The notes: a model not told the origin generated them from the letters alone. Positions 18,277-27,174 are shown, numbered from the stretch's first letter. The stretch is 64,000 nucleotides of DNA from Chitinophagales bacterium (GCA_026129525.1 JAHCHW010000004.1:1-64000), one strand, 5' to 3'. Numbers and translations: made by a program.

Positions 18277-18298
18277 GCCCGTTTTGCAGATAACGGGC
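18277..18298 (+). terminator. Possible terminator hairpin after lepA
   Basis: GCCCGTT (18277-18283) and AACGGGC (18292-18298) pair around an 8-base loop. The following bases AAATTGTATAATCTT are only weakly T-rich, so termination may be inefficient. Confidence 0.4.
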
Positions 18299-18342
18299 AA
18301 ATTGTATAATCTTAACCTATTATTTAACTAACTCTTACGCTA

Positions 18343-19455
18343 ATGGCAACAAAAAAGAAAACCCCGGCTAAAGCAAAAAGCATTCTAACTACCGAAGACA
18401 AAAAATTCTTCGAAGCATATATTAATAACCCCTCCCCCACCGGTTTTGAAGCCGAGGGGCAAAAACTTTGGTTGGAATATCTTAAACCGGCTATTGATAA
18501 ATACGAAGTGGATAACTACGGGACTGTTTACGGCATTGTAAACCCCGAAGCGAAATTTAAAGTAGCTATTGAAGCACATGCCGATGAAATTTCGTGGTTT
18601 GTATCGTACATCAATGACAACGGGCTTATTTATGTAAAACGCAACGGAGGCAGCGACCACCAAATTGCGCCTTCAAAAAAAGTTTGGATTCATACCCGCA
18701 CCGGCAAAAAAATTCCGGCTGTTTTCGGATGGCCAGCCATACATACCCGCAAGGATGGAAAAGAGCAAAACCCGCAACTCACCAATATTTTTCTCGACTG
18801 CGGTGCCACTTCCAAAAAAGAAGTGGAGCAAATGGGGGTGCATGTAGGTTGTGTTATTACGTACCAAGATGAATTTTTTGAATTGAACAACCGCTACTTT
18901 GTTGGTCGTGCGCTTGATAACCGTGCCGGAGGATTTGTAATAGCCAAGGTTGCCCGAATGCTGAAGGAGAATAACAAGAAACTTCCGTTTGCGCTTTACG
19001 TTGTTAACTCGGTGCAAGAGGAAGTTGGCTTACGCGGTGCTGAAATGGTGGCACATACTATTCATCCCGACTGTGCCATTGTTACCGATGTTTGCCACGA
19101 TACTACCACCCCCATGATTGACAAGATTGTGGAAGGAGATTTTAAATCGGGCGGAGGTCCGGTGCTTACTATTGGTCCTGCGGTGCACAACAAACTGCTC
19201 GACTTTGTGCTTGAAACAGCCAAAAGCAAAAAAATTCCGTACCAAATTGATGCCGCTTCGCGCTCTACCGGAACCGATACCGATGCCTTTGCTTATACCA
19301 AAGGAGGTATTCCATCGGTGCTTGTTTCACTTCCGCTGCGCTATATGCACACTACGGTTGAAATGGTTTCGATAGAAGATACCGAAAACGTAATCAAACT
19401 TATTTACGAAGCTCTGTTGAAGTTAACTCCTAAGTTTAACTTCAAGTACCTGTAA
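18343..19455 (+). CDS. M42-family aminopeptidase
   Basis: 370-residue cytoplasmic metallopeptidase. A lysine-rich N-terminus is followed by SPTGFE, EAHADEISWFV (first metal His/Asp), ALDNRAGG (bridging Asp), SVQEEVGLRGAE (catalytic Glu pair) and ATDVCHDTT-like IVTDVCHDTT, the two-metal site of M42/M18-type peptidases that form tetrahedral (TET) particles. The protein trims peptides from the N-terminus. Family members have been mislabelled endoglucanase M. It is alone on the strand, 88 bp after lepA. Confidence 0.9.
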   Translation: MATKKKTPAKAKSILTTEDKKFFEAYINNPSPTGFEAEGQKLWLEYLKPAIDKYEVDNYGTVYGIVNPEAKFKVAIEAHADEISWFVSYINDNGLIYVKRNGGSDHQIAPSKKVWIHTRTGKKIPAVFGWPAIHTRKDGKEQNPQLTNIFLDCGATSKKEVEQMGVHVGCVITYQDEFFELNNRYFVGRALDNRAGGFVIAKVARMLKENNKKLPFALYVVNSVQEEVGLRGAEMVAHTIHPDCAIVTDVCHDTTTPMIDKIVEGDFKSGGGPVLTIGPAVHNKLLDFVLETAKSKKIPYQIDAASRSTGTDTDAFAYTKGGIPSVLVSLPLRYMHTTVEMVSIEDTENVIKLIYEALLKLTPKFNFKYL

Positions 19456-19613
19456 GAAGCCGGTTACTTCTTTCGGGAGGATCAATTTTTCAGTCAAAAA
19501 CATTCGTTACCTACCTTTCAAGTATTCTTGTACCTTTACCAAGCGCATTTGCAAAAGGCGGGTAAAGCAGCCTAAGCAGTTGCGGATTGTTTAACCTTTA
19601 TTTTAGTTATCGA

Positions 19614-19862
19614 ATGAACATTTACGTTGCCAACATCAGTTTCCGCGCCAGCGAAAGCGAGTTAAAGGATTTGTTCGCCCAGTATGGCGAAGTTTCGTCA
19701 GTAAAAATTTTAAAAGACCGCGAAACCAACCGCAGCCGTGGCTTTGGTTTTGTGGAAATGCCCAACGATGAGCAAGGCAGAGCAGCTATTGCCGCTTTGA
19801 ACGGTGCCGAATTCGGGCAGCGAAACCTGGTTGTAAAAGAGGCGCTTCCTCCTAAAAAGTAG
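19614..19862 (+). CDS. RNA-binding protein with one RRM domain
   Basis: 82 residues from ATG 19614 (MNIYVANISFRASESEL); an upstream in-frame TTG at 19587 was rejected because the RRM fold starts at this Met. RNP2 is IYVANI and RNP1 is RGFGFVEM, both intact, and the protein ends after the single domain with a short basic tail. Such glycine-poor single-RRM proteins are common in Bacteroidota and cyanobacteria, where they act in cold or stress response RNA handling. Its stop is 2 bp from the convergent stop of the next gene. Confidence 0.92.
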   Translation: MNIYVANISFRASESELKDLFAQYGEVSSVKILKDRETNRSRGFGFVEMPNDEQGRAAIAALNGAEFGQRNLVVKEALPPKK

Positions 19863-19863
19863 T

Positions 19864-21177
19864 TTACTCTTTACAGCCTCCTTCTTTCAGTAACAATTGT
19901 TGCAGGGAACGAGGCATGTGCTTAAAATTTCCCAACAGCAGAAATGCATAAATGAACAAAGGCAGCAATGGAGTTTTGTACCGCACAAGGTTGCCGATAA
20001 CCGGAGTGCTGATACCTACCAAAGCAAAGTACCAAAGCGAACTGAACAGCAGAAAAAGCAACAAGTTAAGTTTTACAGCTGCAACTCGGTAAACATTCCA
20101 GGCGCAGTATGCCAGCAACAAAAGCACCATTAAATTTTCGAGAGCAGCCGCCAGCATTAAAGGGTTTTTGATTTCCCACAAATACGGGCGAACGAGCGAA
20201 TTCCAAACTCCGGCAGGTATGGCTTTTACGATACTAGCAGTATTGGTAAATGTAGGAATATCAATGCGGCTGCCCGCATCAAAATAGGCAGCTTCTTTAA
20301 TGGAGTGCGTTTGTTTGTTTACCAGCATTTGCACAGGGTTGCTTGAAGGAGAGAACTTTTCAACCACAAAAACTGTTGCGATTAGAATAAGAACAGTTAC
20401 TGCATACTTAGCTGCTACTGCCCGCATGTTCGCATTATTTCGAAAAGCAAGAAACGTAACCGCAGATGGCAGTAAACAGGCAAGCACATAAAATTTGGAG
20501 CTTAGAATTATTAAAACTCCTGTTACGAGCAATGCTAATTGTTTCCATGTTACGGAATGCAGCAGTCCGCAAACAAATAATCCGATACCTAAAACTAACA
20601 CCGGCTCTTTCATTATACCCGATGTCCAAAATAGAACAGAAGGCAATAGCAGCACAGGCAAAGCAAGCAATACCGTATTCTGGTTTGCATTTTTCATTAT
20701 AGAGTTGGTTAGCAATACCCACCCTAAAAGCGATATCAAGCACATAAAAAGTATGTGCACAAAGTAGCTTCGGAACGAAAGGAACATGAGCAGCGCGTGA
20801 AGCCGGATAATTGTTCGGTTTTCGTTTATTGGCGCTTCGTCAAAGTGCCGGTTCCAGTTTTTCATAGCGACAGTATACGATTCGGTTGTTTCATCTTCTT
20901 TCCCAAGCATTAGTTTGGTAAAAGCCTGCGTTTGTGCAGCAGCGCTATTTAAAACAAGTGCATCGTTGTAAAATTTGTGTACATCGTTGTTGGCAGTATC
21001 TGTGTAGTAGAAGGTATAAACCGCCCAAATAAGAATACCTGCGGCAAACTTTGCGTTGAACACTAACAGGCTTACCCATTTTCGGAAATGGATTAATTGC
21101 AGAAATGCAAAGCGGTAAACTGCAAAGTTCAACAACAAAAACCAGAAGAGTGTAACGATTACATTTCGCAAAATCAT
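19864..21177 (-). CDS. Polytopic membrane protein, unknown function
   Basis: 437 residues with about ten predicted membrane helices. A long extracytoplasmic loop lies after the second helix (about 58-115, with WNRHFDEAPINENRTIIR), and a second loop near 280-315 contains FDAGSRIDIPTFTN. This arrangement recalls O-antigen polymerase-like or GT-C-like membrane enzymes, but no signature motif is visible, so no function is given. It is not inside a polysaccharide gene cluster: neighbours are an RRM gene and a DUF1573 gene. Confidence 0.6.
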   Translation of the reverse strand: MILRNVIVTLFWFLLLNFAVYRFAFLQLIHFRKWVSLLVFNAKFAAGILIWAVYTFYYTDTANNDVHKFYNDALVLNSAAAQTQAFTKLMLGKEDETTESYTVAMKNWNRHFDEAPINENRTIIRLHALLMFLSFRSYFVHILFMCLISLLGWVLLTNSIMKNANQNTVLLALPVLLLPSVLFWTSGIMKEPVLVLGIGLFVCGLLHSVTWKQLALLVTGVLIILSSKFYVLACLLPSAVTFLAFRNNANMRAVAAKYAVTVLILIATVFVVEKFSPSSNPVQMLVNKQTHSIKEAAYFDAGSRIDIPTFTNTASIVKAIPAGVWNSLVRPYLWEIKNPLMLAAALENLMVLLLLAYCAWNVYRVAAVKLNLLLFLLFSSLWYFALVGISTPVIGNLVRYKTPLLPLFIYAFLLLGNFKHMPRSLQQLLLKEGGCKE

Positions 21178-21199
21178 GTCTGGCTAAAATAGAAACAAA

Positions 21200-21225
21200 A
21201 AAGCGCCCCGAAGTCGGAGCGCTTT
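21200..21225 (-). terminator. Intrinsic terminator of the DUF1573 gene
   Basis: AAAGCGCCCC (21200-21209) and GGAGCGCTTT (21216-21225) form a 10-bp stem with one mismatch. Read on the minus strand it is followed by TTTTTTGTTTCT, a proper U-tract, 18 bp after the stop codon of the DUF1573 gene. Confidence 0.8.
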
Positions 21226-21243
21226 AATTATGGTTGAGTGAGA

Positions 21244-21795
21244 TCAGTTTCTGGGGCTGAGCATACTTGGTTGTTCTTTCGGTACGCTCTTGTCGGGGTC
21301 TTCTTTTATTACATCGCCTTTGATGGTAATTACTTTATCGGGCACATCGGCATTGGAGGTAATGGTAACTGTTTTGGTAAACGGACCGGGGCGACCTTGC
21401 GTGTTATAGGTAACTACTATTGTTCCGTCTTTGCCGGGTAGTACGGGTTCTTTGGGCCAACTGGGGGTGGTGCAACCGCAACTGGCGCGCACATTCGAAA
21501 GTACCAACGGCTCTTTGCCGGTATTAGTAAACTTAAACTCATGCGTTGCCTGCGGACCTTCGGGCAGTTCTTTGAAGTCGTACACTTCTTCTTTGAAAGT
21601 GATTTTAGGAGCATTAGGATTAGGAGCACTTTGCTGTTTTACTTCGCCTTCATGCTGATGGTCGTGGTCGTGATTGTGGTCGTGTTGCTGGGTGGCAGCA
21701 GGTGTGGGTGTGGACTTGGCTGTTTTACTGGCAGTTTGTGCATACATTACCGTTACAGCACAACTTAAAAACAGAGAAAAGAAAACTTGTTTCAT
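21244..21795 (-). CDS. DUF1573 secreted protein with histidine-rich segment
   Basis: 183 residues. Signal peptide about 1-20 (VTVMYAQ), a low-complexity segment HDHNHDHDHQHEGE near 38-52 that could bind Zn, Ni or Cu, then a DUF1573 domain (about 65-165) with FKFTNTGKEPLVLSNVRASCGCTTP, the family hallmark CGCT. These Ig-like proteins are abundant in Bacteroidota periplasm or surface and their role is unclear. The His stretch is an addition to the usual domain. A TATTTTTG box lies upstream. Confidence 0.85.
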   Translation of the reverse strand: MKQVFFSLFLSCAVTVMYAQTASKTAKSTPTPAATQQHDHNHDHDHQHEGEVKQQSAPNPNAPKITFKEEVYDFKELPEGPQATHEFKFTNTGKEPLVLSNVRASCGCTTPSWPKEPVLPGKDGTIVVTYNTQGRPGPFTKTVTITSNADVPDKVITIKGDVIKEDPDKSVPKEQPSMLSPRN

Positions 21796-21813
21796 TGGGT
21801 TTGTATTTTACTC

Positions 21814-21821
21814 CAAAAATA
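21814..21821 (-). promoter_or_regulatory. Promoter -7 element TATTTTTG of the DUF1573 gene
   Basis: On the minus strand TATTTTTG matches TAnnTTTG and lies 18 bp before the ATG at 21795. Confidence 0.5.
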
Positions 21822-21888
21822 AAGGTCTGTTTGTAACGAGCGAAAAAAATGAGTGTTCGCAGCAAGCCATTAACAAGTTTTTACGCTC

Positions 21889-22590
21889 TTAAATATCGCC
21901 CAACATAGGGCGCAGCAGCACTTCTTCCACTACTGTACTTTCGCTCAGATGATAAATATCCCATACTAACGTTGCTACATCGTCCGCCTTCATAAAACGT
22001 TCTTGGGGTAAACCGCTGCCTGCCCACGAGTCTGTATAGGTGGCTCCGGGTATGAGCGATGTTACACGAATGTTGAACTCCTTTAACTCTTCGCGCAATG
22101 CTTTCGAAAATCCTAAAATTGCAAATTTTGAAATACTGTACGAGCCACCGTTGTGATATGCCTGTATGCCTGCCACCGAGCTGACATTGAAAATGTGCCC
22201 TGCTTTTTGTTCAATCATAGCAGGAACCAATGCGCGGGTTAAATGATAGGCGCTATACAGGTTGGTTTCTATCAATTTTTCTAATGTGCCTTCGTCCTCG
22301 TTGTGTACCTTGCCGGGTAGAAAAATGCCGGCATTGTTCAGTAGTACATCTACCGTATCAAATTCTTTCAGCACGTTTTTGGCAAAATGTTTTACCTGCT
22401 CTTTGTTGCTAACATCGCAAGCCTGCACAAGAACTTTTGAGTTGAACGGCTGCAATGCACTTTTCAGTTCTTGTAAATCGGCTTCGGTTCGTGCACACAA
22501 AGCCAAGTTAAATCCGCCTGATGCAAATTTTACTGCCAACGCCCTGCCTATGCCTTTAGTGGCTCCGGTAATTACAACTGTTTTCGCCAT
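21889..22590 (-). CDS. Short-chain dehydrogenase/reductase (SDR)
   Basis: 233 residues from ATG 22590 (MAKTVVITGATKGIGRAL); three residues of an in-frame upstream start are ignored. The cofactor motif is TGATKGIG, the structural NNAG occurs as LLNNAGIF, the catalytic Ser is in NVSSVAG, and YSISK supplies Tyr and Lys. This is a classical SDR of the NAD(P)H-dependent type. The reaction cannot be named. It is transcribed away from the MarR gene 235 bp away, and MarR-type regulators often act on such neighbours, but a link is only a possibility. Confidence 0.85.
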   Translation of the reverse strand: MAKTVVITGATKGIGRALAVKFASGGFNLALCARTEADLQELKSALQPFNSKVLVQACDVSNKEQVKHFAKNVLKEFDTVDVLLNNAGIFLPGKVHNEDEGTLEKLIETNLYSAYHLTRALVPAMIEQKAGHIFNVSSVAGIQAYHNGGSYSISKFAILGFSKALREELKEFNIRVTSLIPGATYTDSWAGSGLPQERFMKADDVATLVWDIYHLSESTVVEEVLLRPMLGDI

Positions 22591-22781
22591 AACAAGCACA
22601 AATCAAATTAAATGTTTGAAAAATGGGGCGCTGAAAAAGTAGGAGAAGTTTTTACATCTGTAAGTATGCAGTCTTTTAGTATTGACTTGAGTGTTTGTGA
22701 GGTGCAATATTTAACATTTTACTTGGCGTAGTCGGCAAAAAGGGTTTCCCCAAAAACATTTTTTCCTAAGCCTTGCTTTCT

Positions 22782-22810
22782 GTATTGCGAACCATTAAAT
22801 TGGTTAATAC
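22782..22810 (+). promoter_or_regulatory. Inverted repeat before the MarR gene, possible operator
   Basis: AACCA-N6-TGGTT (22790-22805), flanked by GTATT (22782-22786) and AATAC (22806-22810), lies 15 bp before the marR-type start. The outer pair is slightly off-centre because of a GCG spacer on the left only. Dimeric MarR proteins bind palindromes of this size and often repress themselves. The assignment is inferred from position only. Confidence 0.35.
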
Positions 22811-22825
22811 AAACCCTTACGCGCT

Positions 22826-23287
22826 ATGGCAACTATTGAAGAACGTATTAAACAAAGCCGGTTCCGGTCGGAACGGCATAAAACGATTGTGAGTATTCTG
22901 TTTACAGCTAATTTGTTGAATGCTCATTTTGAAGAAGCTTTTAAAAAATACGGTATTACGGTACAGCAGTTTAATGTGCTGCGGATTTTGAGAGGGCAGC
23001 AGCCTAATCCTTGTACGGTAAATCTTATCCGCGAACGGATGCTTGATAAAATGAGCGATGCTTCGCGCATAGTAGAGCGCCTGCGTAAAGCGGGGTTAAT
23101 AGAGCGCGTACAATCAAAGCGCGACCGCAGGGCAGTGGACGTAATTATTACACAAAAGGGACTTTTATTGCTTGCCCAAATGGATAAAGCGGAGGATAAG
23201 ATGAACAGTCCGCTTAATAGCATAACAGAAGAGGAAGCAAGGCAATTGAATAGCTTGCTTGAAAAAGTAATAAACGGTTTTGATTAA
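22826..23287 (+). CDS. MarR-family transcriptional regulator
   Basis: 153 residues with a MarR winged-helix domain: helix-turn-helix near 48-85 (VQQFNVLRILRGQ, VNLIRERMLDKMSDASRIVERL), wing residues RKAGLIERVQSKRDRRAVDVIIT with the conserved SKRDRR. Dimerisation helices are at both ends. It would sense small phenolic or similar ligands and control nearby or distant genes. Its last 4 bases overlap the stop codon of the convergent methyltransferase gene. A palindrome sits directly upstream. Confidence 0.9.
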   Translation: MATIEERIKQSRFRSERHKTIVSILFTANLLNAHFEEAFKKYGITVQQFNVLRILRGQQPNPCTVNLIRERMLDKMSDASRIVERLRKAGLIERVQSKRDRRAVDVIITQKGLLLLAQMDKAEDKMNSPLNSITEEEARQLNSLLEKVINGFD

Positions 23288-24171
23288 ACATTGCCAAAGC
23301 GCACAAATGCTCCAAGCGGCAGTGGCTTGTTGTGGCTATCAGGCAAATACAATTCGCCCTTTTGCAAGTTCTGTGCTTTAAAATTTTGCGTTACTAAGTT
23401 TTCTAAAATGATGGATGAAAAGCCGAGAGAGTAAGCATTTAGAATAAGGAAGTGTTCTTTTTCATCGAGCAATTGCAGCACGTTTTTCATCATATTGTTA
23501 ATGCTGTCTTCCAGTTTCCATTTTTCGCCATCGGGTCCGTGCCCGTAAGCTGGCGGGTCGAGAATAATGCCGTTGTACTTATTGCCGCGTTTTACTTCTC
23601 GTTTTACAAATTTGAGCGCGTCTTCTACAATCCAGCGAATATTGTTGAGGTTGCTCAGTTCCATGTTTTCGCGCGCCCAGGTAACTACTTGTTTAATGGA
23701 GTCAAGATGATAGGTTTCTGCACCCGCTGCTCTTGCTGCTAACGATGCCCCACCGGTGTAAGCAAACAAGTTGAGAAACTTCGGCTGCGGTGTTTTCATT
23801 TTTTTCAGCGAAGCAGAAATGTAATTCCAATTAACCGCCTGCTCCGGAAAAATGCCTACATGTTTAAACGCAGTTAATCCTAACCGGAATTTTAAAGGTT
23901 GATTGATGCCGGGCAATTGATAATTGATATGCCATTGGTCGGGCATCTGTTTCAGTTTTTTCCAATCGCCACTTGATGATGATTTCGGGACAAATTTTAC
24001 ATGTGCGCGTTTTTCCCATTCGTGCAATGGCTGTGCTGTATCCCAAACTGCCTGTGGCTCGGGGCGAATGGTAATGTAGTTGCCAAACTGTTCTAACTTG
24101 AGGAAGTTGCCCGAGTCCAGCAATGCATATTCCTTCCAGTTCTCAGGGCAAAGTGAAATAATGGGGTTCAT
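23284..24171 (-). CDS. RlmI-like SAM-dependent methyltransferase
   Basis: 295 residues. The AdoMet motif I is FLNLFAYTGGASLAARAAGA with the following acidic end HLDSIKQ, and the catalytic/NPPY-like motif is IILDPPAYGHGP. The order matches the 23S rRNA m5C/m2G class (RlmI/RlmK-type) but it lacks an N-terminal PUA domain and ends near 295 residues, so it belongs to the short Bacteroidota version. The target base is unknown. Convergent with the MarR gene (4-bp overlap of stops) and 61 bp behind the divIC-like gene. Confidence 0.8.
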   Translation of the reverse strand: MNPIISLCPENWKEYALLDSGNFLKLEQFGNYITIRPEPQAVWDTAQPLHEWEKRAHVKFVPKSSSSGDWKKLKQMPDQWHINYQLPGINQPLKFRLGLTAFKHVGIFPEQAVNWNYISASLKKMKTPQPKFLNLFAYTGGASLAARAAGAETYHLDSIKQVVTWARENMELSNLNNIRWIVEDALKFVKREVKRGNKYNGIILDPPAYGHGPDGEKWKLEDSINNMMKNVLQLLDEKEHFLILNAYSLGFSSIILENLVTQNFKAQNLQKGELYLPDSHNKPLPLGAFVRFGNV

Positions 24172-24232
24172 CGGTTGTGCAAGGTAATGTTTTTAAAGAG
24201 CCGGAAACTGTTTCTGTGTAATTACGGAATGC

Positions 24233-24544
24233 TTACTCTTCCACAATAACAAACACATCCTCGTTGTCGCGTTTCATACGGTAATGTTCGCGGGCAAATT
24301 TTTCCTGTGTGGCGGGGTTAGTGGTCAACTCGTTAAACTCTTTATCGGTTTTGCTAATCTGCTCCAGGTAGTATTCCTTTTTTTCGAGCAAAGATGAGAG
24401 TTCGGTAAATCTGCGATATTGTATCAGTAAATTGTTTTCGTCAAACACAAACATCCAAACGCCAAATACAATCAGTGCCAATAGGTAAAGGCTCCTGAAA
24501 AACGGAGGAATAAGGTTTACTTTTTTGCGAAACTTCTTCCACAT
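24233..24544 (-). CDS. Septum formation initiator FtsB/DivIC family protein
   Basis: 103 residues, one membrane helix (about 17-34, FRSLYLLALIVFGVWMFVF) followed by a short coiled coil (about 40-65) and the DivIC-type end TTNPATQEKFAREHYRMKRDNEDVFVIVE, in which the EKxAREhYgMkkpgEevf motif is recognisable. These bitopic proteins scaffold the divisome with FtsL and FtsQ. It is the last gene of its strand before the UbiB-like gene that is transcribed away from it. Confidence 0.88.
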   Translation of the reverse strand: MWKKFRKKVNLIPPFFRSLYLLALIVFGVWMFVFDENNLLIQYRRFTELSSLLEKKEYYLEQISKTDKEFNELTTNPATQEKFAREHYRMKRDNEDVFVIVEE

Positions 24545-24702
24545 AACAACAACGAATTTGGCAAGAAAGTGTAAGGGCTTCTAATTCTTCAACGCAAAGG
24601 TTTGCACAGCAGTATGGTAAAATAGACTGTTGGTGCTTTATCTGACTTCAATCAGTTTATAAGCACTATGGATTATGATTATTTTGTTGTGATATTAGCA
24701 AC

Positions 24703-26376
24703 ATGTCGCTGGGGCTCGATTTTAAACTTTTACGCAGGTATCGTGATATTGTAAGCATACTTATTAAATATGGCTTTCAGGATATACTGGCCGATGCAGG
24801 TGTTTCGGTGCGTGCAAAAATTTTAGAGGCTTTTACACCCAAGGATATTATAGCCAATGCTCATGCTCATACGCGATGGGAGCGTATGCGTATGGCGGTG
24901 GAAGAATTGGGCACTACATTTATAAAATTGGCGCAAATACTCAGTAACCGCCCCGATGTAATTCCCATTGAATTAGTTACCGAGTTTGAAAAACTGCAAA
25001 CGCATGTTCCGCCATTTCCGGGCGAAGAAGCGCGAAAAATAATTGAAGAGGAATTAGGCGATAGTATTGAAAATCTTTTTACTGATTTTGAAGACAAGCC
25101 TTTTGCCAGTGCTTCCATTGCACAAGTGCATAAGGCAAAGTTAAAAGACGGAACACGTGTGGTACTTAAAGTCCGCAGACCGGATATTCTGGAGCGGATA
25201 GAGTTGGACATCATCATCATGAAATACATAGCCCGCAAAATGGAGGAGCGCAAGTTTATGGATAAGCTTGACCCCGTTGGCATTGTGCGTGCGTTTGATG
25301 CTGCTATACATCGCGAGGTGGACTTAACACACGAAGGGTACAACCTGCAACGTTTTGCAAATAATTTCGAGCATAGCGAAATGGTGTATGTGCCTAAGTA
25401 TTATCCGAAGTACACCACCCGCAAGCTGCTAACCATGGAGTTTATTGATGGCGTACACCCATACGATACTGAGGGGTTGGCGCGTATTGGTGCCAGCGGG
25501 CATGAGTTGGCAAAGAATGGCATGTATGCACTCTTTCAGCAAATTTTTGAGCACGGTTTTTTTCATGCCGACCCGCACCCCGGCAACCTGTTTGCCATGC
25601 CCAACAACAAAGTTTGTTTTATTGATTTTGGGATGATGGGCACGGTGCTAAAGAGCGATGTGGAATTTTTTGCCGATATAGTTTATGGTGTTACTTCGAA
25701 AGATTCGAAATTGCTGATATGGGGGTTGAAGAATATTGCCGTTAGCCAACAGTTTGAAGGTATAAAAACATTTGAGTACGAAGTGGAAGAGCTTATACAG
25801 GATTATCATTCCCTTCCTGCCGATAAAATGCAGATGGCTGACCTCTTCAACCGATTGTTAGAGTTGGTAAACAAATACAATATCCGTATGCCATCCGATT
25901 ATTTTTTGCTTTCAAAATGCTTAGTAACAATTGAAGGTGTTGGACATCGCTTGGATCCCAATTTGAATGTAATAGAAGAACTTACCCCGCACATCAACCA
26001 TACTTTGGAGAAGGAATTTAGCCCACGTGCTATTTTAAAACGCTTGCTTGGTTCTGCCCGCGATACGCTCTCGCTTATCGAAAATTTACCTCGTGACATA
26101 CGCGAGATTGTAGGTAAAATTCTGAAAGGTGAACTGAAGGTAAGTATTGAGCATGAGGGTTTGGATGATATAACCCACAAAATTGATTTAGCCAGTAATC
26201 GGATTGCAGGAGGGTTTATTCTCGGCTCCATCTTAATGGCATCGGCTATTCTTATTGCGGTAAACTTTCCTCCGCTCTACAAACATATTTCCATACCGGG
26301 AGGTGCAGGTTTCGTGCTTGCCAACCTGCTGGGTATTCGCATGTTGTTTGTAATTTTCAGAAGCAGGAAGTACTGA
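24703..26376 (+). CDS. ABC1/UbiB-family atypical kinase-like protein
   Basis: 557 residues. N-terminal helices, then the family motif KxGQ appears as FIKLAQILSNRPDVIP (alanine in place of glycine), the A-rich loop as FASASIAQVHKA, the nucleotide-binding Lys in VVLKVRRPDI, the catalytic loop as HADPHPGNLF and the metal motif as FIDFGMMG. Two membrane helices follow at the C-terminus (about 505-525 and 535-552). UbiB/COQ8 proteins support quinone synthesis; in Bacteroidota the quinone is menaquinone, and the precise role is not known. Stands alone. Confidence 0.88.
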   Translation: MSLGLDFKLLRRYRDIVSILIKYGFQDILADAGVSVRAKILEAFTPKDIIANAHAHTRWERMRMAVEELGTTFIKLAQILSNRPDVIPIELVTEFEKLQTHVPPFPGEEARKIIEEELGDSIENLFTDFEDKPFASASIAQVHKAKLKDGTRVVLKVRRPDILERIELDIIIMKYIARKMEERKFMDKLDPVGIVRAFDAAIHREVDLTHEGYNLQRFANNFEHSEMVYVPKYYPKYTTRKLLTMEFIDGVHPYDTEGLARIGASGHELAKNGMYALFQQIFEHGFFHADPHPGNLFAMPNNKVCFIDFGMMGTVLKSDVEFFADIVYGVTSKDSKLLIWGLKNIAVSQQFEGIKTFEYEVEELIQDYHSLPADKMQMADLFNRLLELVNKYNIRMPSDYFLLSKCLVTIEGVGHRLDPNLNVIEELTPHINHTLEKEFSPRAILKRLLGSARDTLSLIENLPRDIREIVGKILKGELKVSIEHEGLDDITHKIDLASNRIAGGFILGSILMASAILIAVNFPPLYKHISIPGGAGFVLANLLGIRMLFVIFRSRKY

Positions 26377-26390
26377 CTTTGGGTAAGTTG

Positions 26391-27086
26391 CTAATGATTG
26401 TGAATCCCCTTGTCTCTTTCAACCAGAATGGATTTTATCTTCTCGCTCATATAGAGCATTTCAACAGCTATTTGGCGGTTCAATTCGCGGTACTTTTGCC
26501 TTTCCTGTGGTGTTTGCTCAAAATGGGTAGGGCTTTGATAGGGCAAATCAATGTGGCTGAAAGCGGTTGAGGCGCCTTGCTCTTCATCTTCGAAGCAAAT
26601 GTTTACTACAATTCCCTTGGCAGTGTCAATGGTACCTACTTCGTTTTTGGAGGAAAGAATATTGAGCGGATAATCTTTGTTGATAGATATCACATAGCCG
26701 TTCGGCTCGGCACTTTTTAAGTAGTTAACCGAAAAGCCCGCTTCAGATAATATTCCGGCTACACCGGGATAAACATCGGTAACAGTATTGCCCAGCGAAA
26801 AAGCATACTTACCGAAAAGACTGTAGTAGTAAAACGAAGTTTGCGCCCATACCTGTAACATGAGTGTGCGCCTTGAATTGGTGTTGCAGGTAAACACTAC
26901 ATATTTTTTACCCGAAAGTTGCTTCGCTAATTCGTCCAGAATTATTTTTCGTTCTGCAGGAATGGAGCCGAATTCTTTAATTACTCCGTTGCAGAATTTA
27001 TCTAACTCTGCATTAAAACGGTTTTCCTGTGCGTGTGCCGTATTTAGAGAAAGAAATATTACAGCTAAAGCAACAACATATTTCAT
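26391..27086 (-). CDS. Secreted low-molecular-weight-phosphatase-like protein
   Basis: 231 residues with signal peptide (KYVVALAVIFLSLNTAHAQ). After it, the fold of LMW tyrosine phosphatases/arsenate reductases is suggested by VVFTCNTNSRRTLMLQVWAQ, where CNTNSRR is a CX5R phosphate loop and NSRRxxxxQxWAQ follows the Bacteroidota branch of that family. The later VVNICFEDEEQ may hold the general acid and LPYQSPTHFEQTPQERQKYRELNRQIAVEML the C-terminal helix. Export of such an enzyme is unusual, since the family is mostly cytoplasmic. Activity is inferred and not proven. Confidence 0.62.
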   Translation of the reverse strand: MKYVVALAVIFLSLNTAHAQENRFNAELDKFCNGVIKEFGSIPAERKIILDELAKQLSGKKYVVFTCNTNSRRTLMLQVWAQTSFYYYSLFGKYAFSLGNTVTDVYPGVAGILSEAGFSVNYLKSAEPNGYVISINKDYPLNILSSKNEVGTIDTAKGIVVNICFEDEEQGASTAFSHIDLPYQSPTHFEQTPQERQKYRELNRQIAVEMLYMSEKIKSILVERDKGIHNH

Positions 27087-27126
27087 TGCTGTAAAAATAC
27101 AAATGCAAATACGGGTTTGCGAAACA

Positions 27127-27152
27127 AAAAAGGCACTGTTAGGTGCCTTTTT
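27127..27152 (-). terminator. Intrinsic terminator of the large CotH/repeat gene
   Basis: AAAAAGGCAC (27127-27136) pairs perfectly with GTGCCTTTTT (27143-27152). On the minus strand this follows the stop at 27175 by 22 bp and ends in a run of T, so it terminates the giant surface-protein gene before the secreted phosphatase-like gene. Confidence 0.85.
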
Positions 27153-27174
27153 CTTATTGTGCTCCTTAAAGCAA

